From: Acanthosepion esculentum
Taxonomy: Eukaryota > Mollusca > Cephalopoda > Sepiida > Sepiidae
Assembly (NCBI GenBank): GCA_964036315.1
Contig: OZ038480.1
Location: forward strand, 9,043,703 to 9,107,702
Reading direction: 5' to 3'
DNA: 64,000 bases
The stretch's first letter is position 1; every line of letters starts with the position of its first letter. Of the stretch, positions 51,346 through 63,374 are shown piece after piece. The position numbers and the translations under genes were made by a program. Under the pieces are notes generated by a model. It searched no databases, was not told the origin of the DNA, and saw nothing but the letters and a program-made list of their open reading frames with translations.

Positions 51346-52117
51346 ACCAAACCAAAATGAGAAAGAATTCCTTTATTAAACATGGATTTAGGGATTTATA
51401 TTTATATGTTTAGTGTAAATGCATTGAAATTAAATTTTCCAGTAAACAATACACGCTAAATGGCTTTACGAGTGACATTCACTGGACATGTTTTGTATTT
51501 TGTTTTTATGATAGAATACATTCTATCGGGAAGAAAGTAATGGCGAGTGAAAGATTTTGGATATTATACGTAGAATGCTGATGCAATAATAATTGAAGAC
51601 CACGAAGAAAATATTTGTAAGAGTTTACGAATTACTGTAAACGTTACCGACATAATACAATCTATGACGATATATTTAGCTTTCCTTGGGTGTCTTTCAA
51701 GTTCGATAACTTGCAATGAATTTTCAGCAAAAGTGTTTATTTCTTCCAGGGAAATGTATATTTCTCATAATTTCCTTTTTGTCATCTGCATCATTCTTAG
51801 GGATTTTAGCACTCGTACTTGTCACCTTTCTACTTGAAGAACTGCTCTTCTTTTTCACTTTGATGCTGTAGTCTTGTACTGCCTGACTCAGGGATCAAAG
51901 TCACGAATTTTGTTTTTAGATAGAGGTTAGCGTAGCCGTGTTTTATATGTATATGATCCGACTGAAAACAACAGATGAGAATAACTTTCTGGACGAATTA
52001 AAGGCTTTTGCACAAAATTCGTCATTGAATGCAACTGACACCTGTAAAAGCTATATAGATGCGCCGTAATTTTAAGACAAAAATAATAAAGATTACTACC
52101 TAAAAAAACATTGTACG
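51346..52117. other. No supported feature
   Basis: AT-rich DNA. Confidence 0.45.
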
Positions 52118-52854
52118 CTAGCAGCATGGCTCGGCGTTGCCCGTGTTTGATTCAAAAATCGTACGACTCATACAGCAATTGCTATCACTTGACTTAAAAT
52201 ATTTTTTGCCCTTCCTTGCATTTAAAGGAGTGCGGTTTGCCATGCTGATGCTGCTACATGCCTTACATCGTGCCTGTCTCACACTGCGAATTTTTTATAA
52301 GCTCTATACTAAACATTAAATCTGTTACGAAAAAAGAATTAACAAAATGAACACAAAACGACCAGATGTAAAAAAGGACTGGAAAAACCGAATGAAAAAA
52401 GAATGTTAACAACAAATACATTTTCACACCCAACCCAGTTCTGCGGAATCAGAATCAACGTTGAGTTTAAGCAAGCGGATGAGCCAATTGGAGGAACGTG
52501 CCATGCAGATTTAGATTTTTCCACTTGTGACGAATGCAGCCATCGATTTTTTGCATGCTAGCATGTTAGTTAACATTCTTGTCAGTCAGTTGTTGACTCT
52601 CAGGCTGGCCAATAGAATGTTCCTGCCTATTCGTGGCAACCAGCTACAGACTCTCACTCTGGCCAGCAGAACATGGCCGCAAACTACATGAAAACTACCG
52701 TAGAAGCATGAAAAAACCGATTATTTCCACTATCGATGGGAGTTGGGAAAGGCAAAGTCGGTCTTGGCCTTCCCACTAACTTGGAGCATGTGCATGAAAA
52801 TTACGGCCGTGCATTCGTTACACACACACACATCCTGCCTTTTATAGATAAAGA
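52118..52854 (-). mobile_element. Non-autonomous Helitron-like element, copy 1
   Basis: On the minus strand it starts A|TCTTTATCTATAAAAGGC at 52854 and ends ..GGGCAACGCCGAGC..GCTGCTAG at 52118, a small hairpin followed by CTAG, the expected Helitron 3' terminus. The base after CTAG is C instead of T. 737 bp, no protein. Internal landmarks are the short TG/CA run near the 5' end, ATGGGAGTTGGGAAA-type sequence, and a ~60-bp internal duplication around CTCTCACTCTGGCCA (plus strand 52590-52680). Confidence 0.8.
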
Positions 52855-54261
52855 TATTCAAATTCACTCAACGACACTGGTTACAAATGAACAACTATCA
52901 CATGGACGAAACAGTCCGAGGTTTCTATTAAGCCTAGTTTAGTCTGTCATAAATGTCCACTTACAAGGCACCAACTAAGGTTCGAACTCACTATAATTTC
53001 TAATAGTCTATGAGGACAATCTTGTTAAACATTACTCAAGGAATAAGACGATTATTTTGTGCTGAAATTGATAGTTATATTTCTAGTTCCTCTCTTAGGT
53101 CACATGACTAGATTACGCAAAAACCAATCAAAGCACTGCTGAAATAGTTATTCATATTTGGATGTATAGAAACAAAAACAAATTGTACATTTGAATGAAA
53201 CGTTTTTATCGAATTTTGGGATAGATTACAAACAGATTGACCAAGACTATTCTTGTTTCTCAGCATCTGACTGACATTTCAATCTTGATATGGGAACATC
53301 TCTTTACATCATGATTACCTTATGATATTTCTTGTCATATACTTCGAGACCATTCTTAATTATTACAAAATATAGAATGAGTAGATTTTTAACATTCTTA
53401 CGATTCCTCGATGTTTATTTATTTATTTACTTTGTAATTAATGAAAGCAAAGGGTTTCTGCCGAACTTGCTCAACCTGATGGTGATGAAAGGGTTTGTTC
53501 CATATTATTCTTTTTAACTTTTCGAGATATTAAGCACAACGGCAGCAACAACACAACAGAGAAATGCGTATAGATTCGAATTTCTGTCATAGTAATGACG
53601 AAAGTTCGAACCAACACGAATCTTTCACTGCTTATCCAAGTGTGAATGACATTTTAGGCACTTTATTTATCATTTATTAATCGAAGCTAAGTATAATACG
53701 AAAACTAATGTTGACAGAAGAATATTTTGAGTAATTTTCATTATTGATATTTATTAAGCTGAGTATAGAAAAGCACGATGCCAAATGCTGGACAGGAAGA
53801 TTGCTTTATTGTTGGTTTATAAATTTAGGCGTGTTTACTTGCCTTTTAAATCAGTATTTGATTTAAAAAGTAATACTTTCACACTCAGAATATTCGTATA
53901 GTATTCCTCTTTTCATTTTACCTTGTATATACATGAAAAGTTGGGCACTTCGTTGTGGTGTAATAATTTACAAGGTTGTCTCGCTAAATCAACTCCAACT
54001 ACGTAGTTTGTTTGGTACTCACTAGGCGCTCCATACTTAAGAACTAGTACCACAACCAAGCTATAATGAGTAAATCGCTATACAAGTAAATCCCGGTAAC
54101 GGAAATAGAAGAAACACAATCATTCTTCTTACATTTAATTTTGTTTCATTCTTGGCTAAGAATTTGAAATTCTCTGGTTCACAATAATTGTACAATGATA
54201 AAAAAATAGTCAAAACTTCGACTCTACTGTGATGGGTGATGTACTTGCGTTTTTTTTCTTC
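52855..54261. other. No supported feature
   Basis: AT-rich DNA; no motif recognised. Confidence 0.45.
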
Positions 54262-54658
54262 TTAAGCATTCCACCCCTAGCAAGGAGGGAAGCCACTAGG
54301 ACGCAAGGGGTTACAGAGAGTTGGAGCTAGAGCAAAGAGGAGTGATAGAGGAGAGGATGAAGAGAAGGATAGGGGATAGATCAGGGCATCTGTAGATGTC
54401 GATTGACATTACATTTGAATAGTTGAAGATTATAGCTATGAGGAAAACAATAAATGGGAAGGGAGTTCCACGGGCGAGAAGTGCGAGACATGAAGCTATT
54501 GGAGTAGAAGAGACGGCTACATTTAACAGTTTCGACAATGAAAGGGTGAGAGCGAGATGCCATCCTAGTTGAACACTTAAATTCATGAAGTCTGGGAACC
54601 AGCGAAAGCAGCTCATCTTTCCTATTGGAGCCTGAGGTCGGTTCCTAGATTTGCGCAA
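54262..54658 (-). pseudogene. CR1/Jockey-like LINE, C-terminal fragment (copy 2)
   Basis: Same family as 49430-49870, same strand. The frame reads SRSHPFIVETVKCSRLFYSN, then SFMSRTSRPWNSLPIYC and YNLQLFKCNVNRHLQMP with its stop at 54381. The coding part is intact for 60 residues here, while upstream it is truncated near 54640. The two copies share the downstream non-coding tail up to the AAGTGGC..CTTGC segment, so they are two insertions of one LINE family. Confidence 0.8.
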
Positions 54659-54769
54659 CCATTACAACTATTTCTCTTTATACCAGAATTAGTTCGGCTA
54701 ACTAAATATCTGTACTAATGTTATTAAATATAACTTGACTTGTATCGGTTTTCACCCTGGTCGAGTTGA

Positions 54770-55435
54770 ACCGGCTTCCTCCCGAGCAAGTACAGCATCT
54801 CGGACCATCGCTGTCCACGCCAGCCGATCCTGAGCCAGGTCACACGAAATGGCGAGCCACTCGCGATTCCATCGTCGAAGACCAACTACTTGTGAACCCG
54901 ATAGTACTGCTAGGTCACCCTTGATCGTGCTAGCCCACGTCGTCAGCTGCCCACCGACACGTCTTCGCCAGCCAGGAAGAGAAGGAGGGAGAAGTACATC
55001 GCGGATGAGCTCTCCCTCCGGGCGTCAAGCTGCGTGCCCGAACCATCGGAGACGACGCTGGAGCAGGACGGGTGGAAGAGGACGGAGACTCAGGCGACGA
55101 CGCAGAGTGGTTGTGGGCACACGATCGATCCAGAGGCATCGCAGAATGCTGCGAAGGCAATCGTGGTCGAACACTTCATTCCTTCGTAGGTCAACCGCTC
55201 TAAGTGGCCACGTTTCTCGCAGCCATAGAGAAGGATAGTCCGAACAATAGCCTGATAGATGCGCCCCTTCGTAGCCGCGGAAATCTCTCGTCGCCCCCAT
55301 AGTGACCGCTTGAGATGCACAAATGCTGACCTTGCAGCTCCTATACGGCGTTCGACCTCAGCAGCTGCCTGCGCGGATGGTATAATGGTTGAACCGAGAT
55401 AAACGAAAGACTGCACGTCCTCCAGATTGACCCCG
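54770..55435 (-). pseudogene. RTE-like LINE, reverse-transcriptase C-terminus, frame-shifted
   Basis: A GC-rich island. On the minus strand from 55435 the frame reads FVYLGSTI, then AAAEVERRIGAARSAFVHL, then LWGRREISAATKGRIYQAIV and RTILLYGCE, the thumb and post-polymerase region of RTE-type LINEs found widely in flatworms and molluscs. A frameshift near 55200-55220 moves it to a second frame with ETWPLRAVDLRR, VFDHDCLRSIL, then RLRWFGHAARRPEGEL. The tail continues to about 54770 (WNREWLAISCDLAQDR, LAWTAMVRDA). The polymerase core upstream is missing. Base composition differs sharply from the AT-rich flanks. Confidence 0.85.
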
Positions 55436-55639
55436 GTAACAAAATTAAAATTCCCCCATAAAGTAATAGTTTGTCGTGAATGGGATTTCTCAGAGCAATA
55501 GAAGGTAATTATTAATCATATCGCCAAAATATAAACCAAAATAATTAGTAAAAACAGACAAAAAATTCATTCAGAAAATGTCATTCACTCATTTTTTATT
55601 CGTATTATTTCCGTTCAACAGCTTGTATCACTTAATATA

Positions 55640-56906
55640 CAGGGGTTGGACTAAATAATTGGAACAGGTGCAAATTCCACTCCTATATTTCAAAGACCTA
55701 TTATATTAAGAAATTTAACTAAAATTTTCGTAATTGCACCTTATATCTATTGTAAATATATTTATTTATCTAATTTAAGGTATTTATCTTATTTATTTTT
55801 AGAATTTACTAAAATTTAAGCTAAATGCTTGACTTCTCTGAGTTCGAAAAAGGGCAAATTGTTGGAACTCGCATTGCAGAAGCCTCGATCACTAAGGTTG
55901 CTGAACTGTTTGGTTTTTCAAGAGCTACCATATCAAGAACTATGACGCAATTCGAGCAACAGGGCAAAACCTCTAGCAACCTTAGCAATTTGGGCCAGAC
56001 TTGCAAAATTACTGACAGGGACCGACGTGCATTTAAATGCAATGTGGCAAAAAATCATCGAGTTACTGCGGCCAAAGTGACTGCTGAGTTGAATAATCAT
56101 CTGAATAGTCCAGTTTCTACTAAAACTGTTCGTCATGTGCTCCATAAGGCTGGATATCATGGAAGAGCTGCCGTAAGGAAAACTCTTCTCTTCACTCGCA
56201 ATATTCAGAAGTGGTTGAAGTGGTGAAGAGATTACAATGCCTGGTCTGCAGACCAATGGAAGCAAGTCATATTCTCAGACAAGTCCAGTTTTTCTCTTTT
56301 CCCAACGTCAGGGCCAGTTTATGTGTAGAAGTAGCCCAAAGAAGCTTACAACCCTGACTGCCTTCTTCTAATAGTGAAGCATGGAGGTGGATCAATGATA
56401 ATTTGGGCCACCATATCATGGAAATGACTTCGTCCAGTAGTTTCCCTGCATGGTAGAATCAACAGCAAAGAATACCTGAACATTTTGGGAGATCATGTTC
56501 ATCCAATGGCCCAGATTTTATTCCCTGATGGTGACAGCATCTTCCAAGACGATAATGCTCCAATACATACTGCTCAAGTGGTAAAAATTGGTATGAAGAG
56601 CATGAAAGTGAGCTAGAACACATGGAGTGGCCTCCCTACTCTCCAGATATCAATATTATTGAACATTTGTGGTGCATTTTGGAGCGACAAGTTAAGAGCC
56701 GCTATCCTCCACCGTCGTGTCTTAAAGAGCTGTAGCAGGCGTTAATGGAAGAATGGCTGCAAATTCCTCTGGATGAAGTCAGGAAGCTGTATGATTCTAT
56801 TCCTAGACGTATCAAAGTTGTATGTGAGGCTAAAGGAGGACCAATCCATATTAAATAAATTTTCTTTGAATTTAACAAGTGTTTCAATTATTTTGTCCAA
56901 CCCCTG
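55640..56906 (+). mobile_element. Tc1-like element, full length
   Basis: Ends CAGGGGTTGGAC-AAATAATTG (27 bp, two mismatches) at 55640 and, inverted, at 56906, each flanked by TA (55638-55639 and 56907-56908). 1267 bp, the normal size. One transposase gene lies inside, broken by stops. Confidence 0.95.
55825..56858 (+). pseudogene. Tc1-like transposase, inactivated
   Basis: Cut-and-paste transposase. Residues 1-60 form the first helix-turn-helix (DFSEFEKGQIVGTRIAEASI, then FGFSRATISRT), followed by the second DNA-binding region (KVTAELNNHLNSPVSTKTVR). The frame ends at TGA 56224-56226 just after NIQKWLKW, where relatives continue with the catalytic domain. Beyond it the signatures persist: WKQVIFSDKSSFSLF (first Asp), IFQDDNAPIHTAQVVK (second Asp), WPPYSPDINIIEHLW (Glu), and the C-terminus ending at TAA 56856-56858. 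Further lesions are TAG in the GPVYV*K stretch (56326-56328), a TGA near 56426 and a frameshift near 56585. The first catalytic block has DKS where DES is usual. Confidence 0.93.
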
Positions 56907-56908
56907 TA

Positions 56909-58007
56909 TAAATGTCTTTTTTGTTTTTACTTTACGCATATGAACACGCCTTCATATATCATTTCAGAAACACCTTTTGATATGCAGAATGATGCAGAGT
57001 GAATCCTCAGAGATCACGTTAAACATTCCTTTTATATGGCACACACCGTTACTTGCACACATCGTTAAAATATATCCAATAAACACGGCTTGTTTAGGGA
57101 AAGAAAGTGCTGGTGGCATGACGTTTATCGGTGTACAAAAGGGAAGCATTGAGCCGATTACAAGCTTCAGCCTGTTGCGCTAACTTTCTCGCTGATACCA
57201 TTGGCGAAGGTACGAATTTATCTGTTCTCCCTCTAGTCAAGTAACAGGATAGTATGTGCTTTCTAGATTTGATTGGCCATCACTGTAAGAAAAGAAAAAA
57301 AAACTTTGAATATCTCCCAGGAAGGAAACATGAAACCAAACCCCTATCATTTCAAAGAAGTCACAGATAATAAAAATGAAGAATCTCCAGAGAGGCCTGA
57401 TAGTTTTTGTCCTGAAGAGACGGAACATTTAAAGATATAAATAAACGTATTCACATGGAGATATGCATTATAATGAATTTCTATATTTAATTTAGAAATA
57501 TACATGAATGTCGTCCAAATGCTAATAATATTCGCATTTCCATTTCGAGATTATTAAGTTTCCAGTTTGAAACATGAAATGGAAAGGCACACTTTACTCT
57601 TGGCAATAGTTGCAAATCCAAGCAACTTGGACATGGTCCGCTTTTCGAAAGTAACCTGGTGAACTAGAGTAATCATTTAGGAAACCAATATGATATACCC
57701 TGTGATGGTACTGGGGTTTGTGAGTAACGTAGCCCATTTTATACTACTCTATACTTTACCCGCTGTACCTCATCGTAAATGACGCTGGCGATATTAAGGG
57801 GCTCGTCATTCTTACGAAGACTTGGGCCGAAGAGCGGACCGTACGTGTTTCATTACAATCCTACTCTTTCTCATATCACTGCATGACCAAGGAATGTGCT
57901 TGACCGACGTTTTCACGACGTAACTTTGTTGATTTGAATCTGTTGGATGTCTTCTGGGTCGTCATCGAAAGAATCCGAACAGTTTCACCACAATACCAAG
58001 CATCCGT
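56909..58007. other. No supported feature
   Basis: Mixed-composition DNA; frames 56964-57428 show no recognised domain. Confidence 0.45.
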
Positions 58008-58190
58008 CTAAGGCTGCTGACGTAGACTGGTGTCGAAGGCTGCCGTCGAAAGCTACTGTCGAAGGCTACTGTCGAAGGCTGCTGTCGAAGGCTGCTGTCG
58101 AAGTCTGCTTTCGAAGACTGCCGTCGAAGGCTGCTGTCGTAGGCTGCCATCGAAGGCTGCCATTTTATGCTGCTATCGTAGTCGTGATAG
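58008..58190. repeat. 13-bp minisatellite, about 14 units
   Basis: Unit AAGGCTGCTGTCG with substitutions; 13-bp phase is kept except at two points where units are fused or extended (near 58025 and 58155). Since 13 is not a multiple of 3 the unit is read in all three frames in turn, so both strands show long open frames (plus 57947-58201 and 58030-58224; minus 57962-58210) made of repeating 13-residue blocks such as SKAAVEGCCRRLP. I regard these as by-products of a stop-free unit, not genes. Confidence 0.92.
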
Positions 58191-58239
58191 CCAACACTTG
58201 ATTTTGGCATGCAGTCATTTCTGAAGTCACATCAAATCC

Positions 58240-58483
58240 TTTTAGTCAGGGTGAGAGATACGAAGACAGTACACAGGGTGTTCACAGAGAGTTATACGAG
58301 AGTCCAGCGAGAGAGATAATTAGGGCTTCTTTCTATTAACCCGCATTCCTGGACTACTAATCTTCACTTCAAGTCTGTATTCTTACGTTTAATACACTTA
58401 TTTTTCTATCTCAATTACTGGCGTTGTTTATTTATTTGTTCAGGATTCCATTCCCGGAATCCACAACAATAACATATAGCGCA
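58240..58483 (-). mobile_element. LTR family B, 3' LTR (left boundary uncertain)
   Basis: On the minus strand, after a run of G, the sequence starts TGCGC..TTGTTGTGGATTCCGGGA and contains AACGCCAGTAAT and CCAGGAATGCGGGTTAAT, matching the solo LTR at 10364-10677. The far end (58240) does not match the other copy clearly, so the boundary is approximate. Confidence 0.55.
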
Positions 58484-58740
58484 CCCCCCCCCCCCCGACA
58501 ACATGATGCCAGATGTCCGCCTTGTGTAGTGTGGACGAATACACTATAAGATTTGTTCCCTAGTTGCACATTATAGCCACAAACAATTATCACTCTCGTG
58601 ACTATTTGACAGTCGGCATAAGCCTCTAGCAAGAAGTTTGGAGACGTCCACGACGGTGTTATGGGATAAGTGGAAACCTGACTAAAGGCATGTACTCCAC
58701 TTATCTTGCTACAATGAAACGATTTCAAACGGTCCAAGTA
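58484..58740 (-). mobile_element. Internal end of LTR family B element with polypurine tract
   Basis: On the minus strand a (G)13-14 run at 58484-58496 directly precedes the LTR start, the position of a polypurine tract. Upstream, to about 58740, is sequence of mixed composition with a 101-residue frame that crosses into the LTR. No pol motif is recognised, so it may be a non-coding 3' region. Confidence 0.4.
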
Positions 58741-59369
58741 AAATATTCCTGCTCTGATATTGACTATAGCTCACCAAAGCTTTCTATCCCTTGTAAACCG
58801 TAGCATTTTTTCACCTCTTACGATTACTCCCGCTCTACCTTCCGCCATCCATTCACACAAACTTCCCCATCTCTATTGCCCTCAATATCCCTTTACCAAA
58901 CCCACCTTTCCAATCATATGTTCAAGTAATATCTGCTGTGTCTTCCTGATTCTGAGTATAAGTGTTCTGTTTGTTGTCATTCTCTTTAAGATTTTGTCGC
59001 TCTTACTCGATCCGTTAATGTAATTCTCAGCATCCTTCTGTAGAACTACATTCGCTGTTTATTCTAGTTTTCTCCTCATTTGTGAAAAAGATTGTTCAGC
59101 ATTCATAGAAGATGATTGATATCACATAGCAATACGGCTTTTCGTTGTTTCTACCGAGATGTTTCTGTTTCTCAGTATGTGAGATTTTGTCATGATATTA
59201 AGCGACTTGATAAAATCAGCTTCGTGTTTCTACACCACATCATTGATGGGAAGCGAATTTAGATGATAATTCATCTTTGTTCAACCAATTCCCTTTTTAG
59301 TGACATTTTGCCACTGCAGCCCCACAAAAGCTAGGATTGGTTTGAAGCTTTTTTCTCGATTAACATCTA
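58741..59369. other. No supported feature
   Basis: No motif recognised. Confidence 0.45.
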
Positions 59370-60089
59370 CTAGCAGCATAAGCCGGCGTTGCCCGTGTCG
59401 TACGACTCATACAGCAATCGCAATCACTTGACTTAAAATATTTTTGCCCTTCCTTGCCTTTAAAGGAGTTCCCTTTGCCTTGCTAATGTTGCTACATGCC
59501 TTACTTCTTGTCTATCTCACACTGCGAATTTTTCTAATCTCTACACTAAACATTAAATCTGTTACGAAAAAAGAACTAAACAAAATGAACACAAAACGAT
59601 CAGCTTTAAAAAAGGATTCGTAACTGGAAAAACCGAATGAAAAAAGAATGTTCACAACAAATACTTTTTCACACCCAACCCACTTCTGCGGAATCAGAAT
59701 CAACATTGAGTTTAAGCAAGCGAATGAGCCAATTGGAGTAAAGTGCCATGCAGATTTAAATTTTTCCCACTTGTGACGAATGCAGCTATCGGGTTTTTTT
59801 TGCGTGCTAGCATGCTAGTTAAAATTCGTGTCAGTCAGTTGTTGGCTCTCACGCTGGCCGATACAATATTCCAGCCTATTCGTAACAACCAGCTATAGGC
59901 TCTCACTCTGGCCAGTAGAAAATGGCCGCAAAGTACATGAAAACTACCGTAGAAGCACGAAAAAATCGATTATTTCTACTATCGATGGGAGTTGGGAAAT
60001 GCATAGTCGGTATTGGCCTTCCCACTAACTTGGAGCATGTGCATGTAAATTTTGGTGCAAGTCCGTCGAAAATTGCAGCCGTGCATTCG

Positions 60090-60142
<53 letters not shown>

Positions 60143-60170
60143 CACACATCCTACCTTTTATAGATAGAGA
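59370..60170 (-). mobile_element. Non-autonomous Helitron-like element, copy 2 (reference copy)
   Basis: Best-preserved copy, 801 bp. On the minus strand it starts A|TCTCTATCTATAAAAGG at 60170 and ends ACGGGCAACGCCGGC..GCTGCTAG|T at 59370, so both ends and the A/T target context fit Helitron transposition (TC start; hairpin then CTAG end; insertion between A and T; no target duplication). It contains a (TG)n/(CA)n tract near the 5' end (60093-60149) and an internal ~60-bp duplication. No RepHel protein is encoded. Confidence 0.85.
60093..60149. repeat. (CA)n microsatellite in the Helitron-like element
   Basis: CA tract with one CAAACA interruption, close to the element's 5' end. The other two copies have only a few CA/TG units at the same place, so the tract expanded after insertion. 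Confidence 0.9.
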
Positions 60171-61638
60171 TTAGAAAAGTCTTATTTTAGCGCCAAACAT
60201 TAGTGAAGAAATATTTATGTAGAATTGTAATTGTTCGTGGGAAAACGTTCGATATTCTTGTCTTATACATATTTGCAAATGAATTTATGCAACACGAACA
60301 TGTCAGTGTCATGAGCAATTCTAATGATGTCAGTATATGAGATTTCCCAGGAGAGCAGTTTTTGGTATTAAGCTAAAACACAAGTGGTTAAAGAAATTTG
60401 AAAATAATTATAACAAAAATTTTGACTACACATTTGGCTTACCTCATCAGTGGGGCAACTGCGTATTTTATGCCGACGCTTGTGAACAGTATTCAAGAAC
60501 AGCAGAAAATTAAAATTTGATATGCTAACTTTTTAGGAAGGATCTGTTAGCGAAACAATTTATCTTAGCCTCCATTTTCTTTTCTTTTTATGGTGCTCAA
60601 CAGAGCTTTGTAAATATTAATATAATTGCGAAAATAAATTATTAGTGAGTTACCCTATACAAAAGGCTAATATATTTGTCAATTTACCATCAGTTCCATT
60701 GTTCGGTTTTCAAACTCTGCGAGAAGAAAATGTTCCGAATAATGGCAAGCCTTTTGTTAGATACTTATAAATTCTATAAATATCAATGGGACTGCCTCTT
60801 AATTGTGTTAACTTTGTATTTCTTAGGTCGGTGTTCGAGCTCAAGTAAAATAACGAGGAAATCGAATTGCAGATTTCAATATGTGTCCCTTTCTACTCAT
60901 AAGATTACCAATATATTTTCTTACCTCCATATTGATTTATGAAGTAAATCTTACGAAATAGGAAGTTCAATAACACATTCTCTTGATTTTTTTAATATTT
61001 ATTCCTTAAGTATTATGCTCCTTCAGAAAGTAGCCGATCATGGCTCTCCACATTTTCAATTTATGGAAAATCAAAGACCGAGATGGGGGAAAGATGAATG
61101 GTTTCTTATCACCTTTTCTGAAGTTTGAATTCGGAATAGCCTTTCTTGTAGATTGGTTCCCAAACAAGACTGAAAGAATGATCTGATATTTAATTCATAG
61201 TTGAAGGCCGGGAAATAGATTAATGGTTTTTCACAGGGTCATTCACTACGTCACATCCGGAAATTGAACTTGGGCCACAGATTATATTTCCGGCGATATT
61301 AACCAATAATTCACCCACTCGTTTTCTTTTTCGTTATTTTAATTTATAATAAATTTAAAAAAATATTTTTTGTCTGACTGGTGGTCTGCTTAACTAACGG
61401 TTATCTATCGACTTGTTTTATACTTGTCTAAATTCAGGGTGACTATGAATAAGAATACATATCTTATTATTTTCTAACATTTTTAAATTATAATATATTA
61501 AAGTTTCGTAGAAAAACAACATTTTAAATCCCTTTAAATAATGTATTTAGTTTCGCTTGATTGAGGAAATCAATTTAAAACTATATTTTTTAATCGCAAT
61601 TACGTAAGTTAATACTTGTATATAGATACACACAAACA
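60171..61638. other. No supported feature
   Basis: AT-rich DNA; no motif recognised. Confidence 0.45.
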
Positions 61639-62035
61639 TACTCCGACTTGGATATGACGATAAACTACATCCGCGTCCTGGGTAAGACGATATACTACGT
61701 CCAGCAGCAAGCCCTCTGATTAAGAGGTTTTGAGGGGCGTGGAACCACCTCTTAATTTCTGGTGTTTCCAGGTCCACTCTGACCCGGGGTGATAGCACCT
61801 GTTAGGGCCCCAGCTATGGACAAATAGTTAACACCCAGATTTATGTAAAAATAGGTCTTAATACCAGAAATATTTTGTAATAAAAAATTATTACCAGCAA
61901 CAATTTTTGAAGAAAAAATTACTATCAGGAATACTTTTTAAAAAATACCAGCAATACAAACAGCTATACATTGTAAAAAAATTTTGTCGGCATTAAATAA
62001 CTCATTGAGGTTTATATTCCATATAACAAACCAAA
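61639..62035 (+). mobile_element. Modular repeat with short tandem core, copy 2
   Basis: The head appears twice (61639-61672, diverged; 61673-61705), followed by the conserved segment with ACCCGGGGTGATAGCACCTG and CTATGGACAAATAGT, a core of about 4-5 diverged monomers (TTACCAGCAAC..TTTTT..AAAAA, 61860-61960), and one hairpin tail (GGCATTAAATAACTCATTGA, 61989-62030). Same order as 50790-51345. Confidence 0.8.
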
Positions 62036-63198
62036 CAAACATACTGAAATACATTTACTCGCCCACATACGTACGCAGAGATATGTTCTCGAGCTTAGAT
62101 AGCGAACACACAGAGGAATAAATAAACACTCTGAAAGAGTGGACAAAAATTGCACAAAACTCAAAATTAATAAATGTAAAAACCAAAAGATGTATGAGAT
62201 TGTGTCCTAGAAAATAATGAACTCCATAAGTAAAGAACCGTTGCACGTTAAAGCTTACAACTATATCATTCCGAAACGGATTCAAAATGATATTTTTCAT
62301 GAATTAAATGACATTAAATGCATGATTTTTAAAGAAACATGTAATGAGAAAATGAAATTAACCGATTGTTTCTCTGTTTTCATATATTTTTTAAATTTTC
62401 ATTTTTTATTTCTAGTTTTTTTTTTCAAGAATAAACAAGAAGGCATTTGTTCTCTGCTGCAATTAGTGTAATATTGTTTCAATACTCAGCAGTAAATTCA
62501 TAGAATTCACTCAATTTCACACGAGACGCAATTTAATTCTCTTGTAATTGTAAAGATTTTTATTCAGAAAAATTGAAAATCGAATGTTCAAAGATCAGTA
62601 TTAATAGCGGCAGTTGACACTGGCACAAGATTACAAATGAAGGATACTGTGTGTTGATCAAACTCACCGAGGCGTATGGCATATGTTTCTGTATATGTAT
62701 TAAAATTAATCTAAAAAATTCAATGACGTATTCGTTTCTGTATTGTTATTGACAAATATGCATTTATATAATTTGTAACGTTTATCCGAACGGAATGTTA
62801 ACCTTGAAAAATTAAATTTCTCTCTTAATGAATTCTAAAATAAATCTCTTTATGATAATCATTAAAGTACATTAATTAAGTCCAAAAGTCAAATGTTGCG
62901 AATGATTGTTTTAGAGTAATTGGAAAATGCCGATTTGTCTTTACTATCAGCATCGGAAATGCTCGTTTTATCTCGGCTCGAACACTGACTTCTGGAACCG
63001 ATAAGAAATATGAAACTGATTCAAATGATAGCAAGATAAGTATAAAAAATATGAATTATAAACTTAATTTCTTTAATGGCTCTTTATATCCGACAGAAAA
63101 TCACATTGAAAATGGCAGAAGAGAAAGTGGCAAGGAAAAGAAATATCTACATTTCGAAAAATCCCAAAGTTTTCTGGCGACAAACCACAAATATATTT
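62036..63198. other. No supported feature
   Basis: AT-rich DNA; no motif recognised. Confidence 0.45.
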
Positions 63199-63199
63199 G

Positions 63200-63264
<65 letters not shown>

Positions 63265-63360
63265 GAGAATATGTATATATACAACGCTGGTCCGACTTTC
63301 TTCAAAACTTTAACACGAAGTCGGCGTATATATATATATATATAAATAAATATATATATG
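63199..63360. repeat. (TA)n microsatellites
   Basis: TA tracts at 63199-63262 and about 63326-63344, with a short unique piece between them. Confidence 0.9.
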
Positions 63361-63374
63361 TATGTATATAACTA

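Noticed and set aside
52900..52930. GGACGAAACAGTCC resembling the 3' half of a hammerhead
   Set aside because: No CTGATGA box upstream in a position that would pair.
54849..55238. Arg/Ser-rich 129-residue plus-strand protein
   Set aside because: It is the antisense shadow of the GC-rich RTE-like LINE remnant.
57947..58224. Cys/Arg-rich protein genes on both strands
   Set aside because: They are produced by a stop-free 13-bp minisatellite.
58760..59023. Hydrophobic 87-residue frame as a membrane protein
   Set aside because: No start context, homologous motif or neighbouring gene signal; a Leu/Ile-rich frame is expected by chance in T-rich DNA.
59828..60167. Frames inside the Helitron-like element
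   Set aside because: Related frames appear in the other copies (for example 63451-63651) only because the repeat is conserved; they lie on the TIR-less non-coding element and are not RepHel domains.
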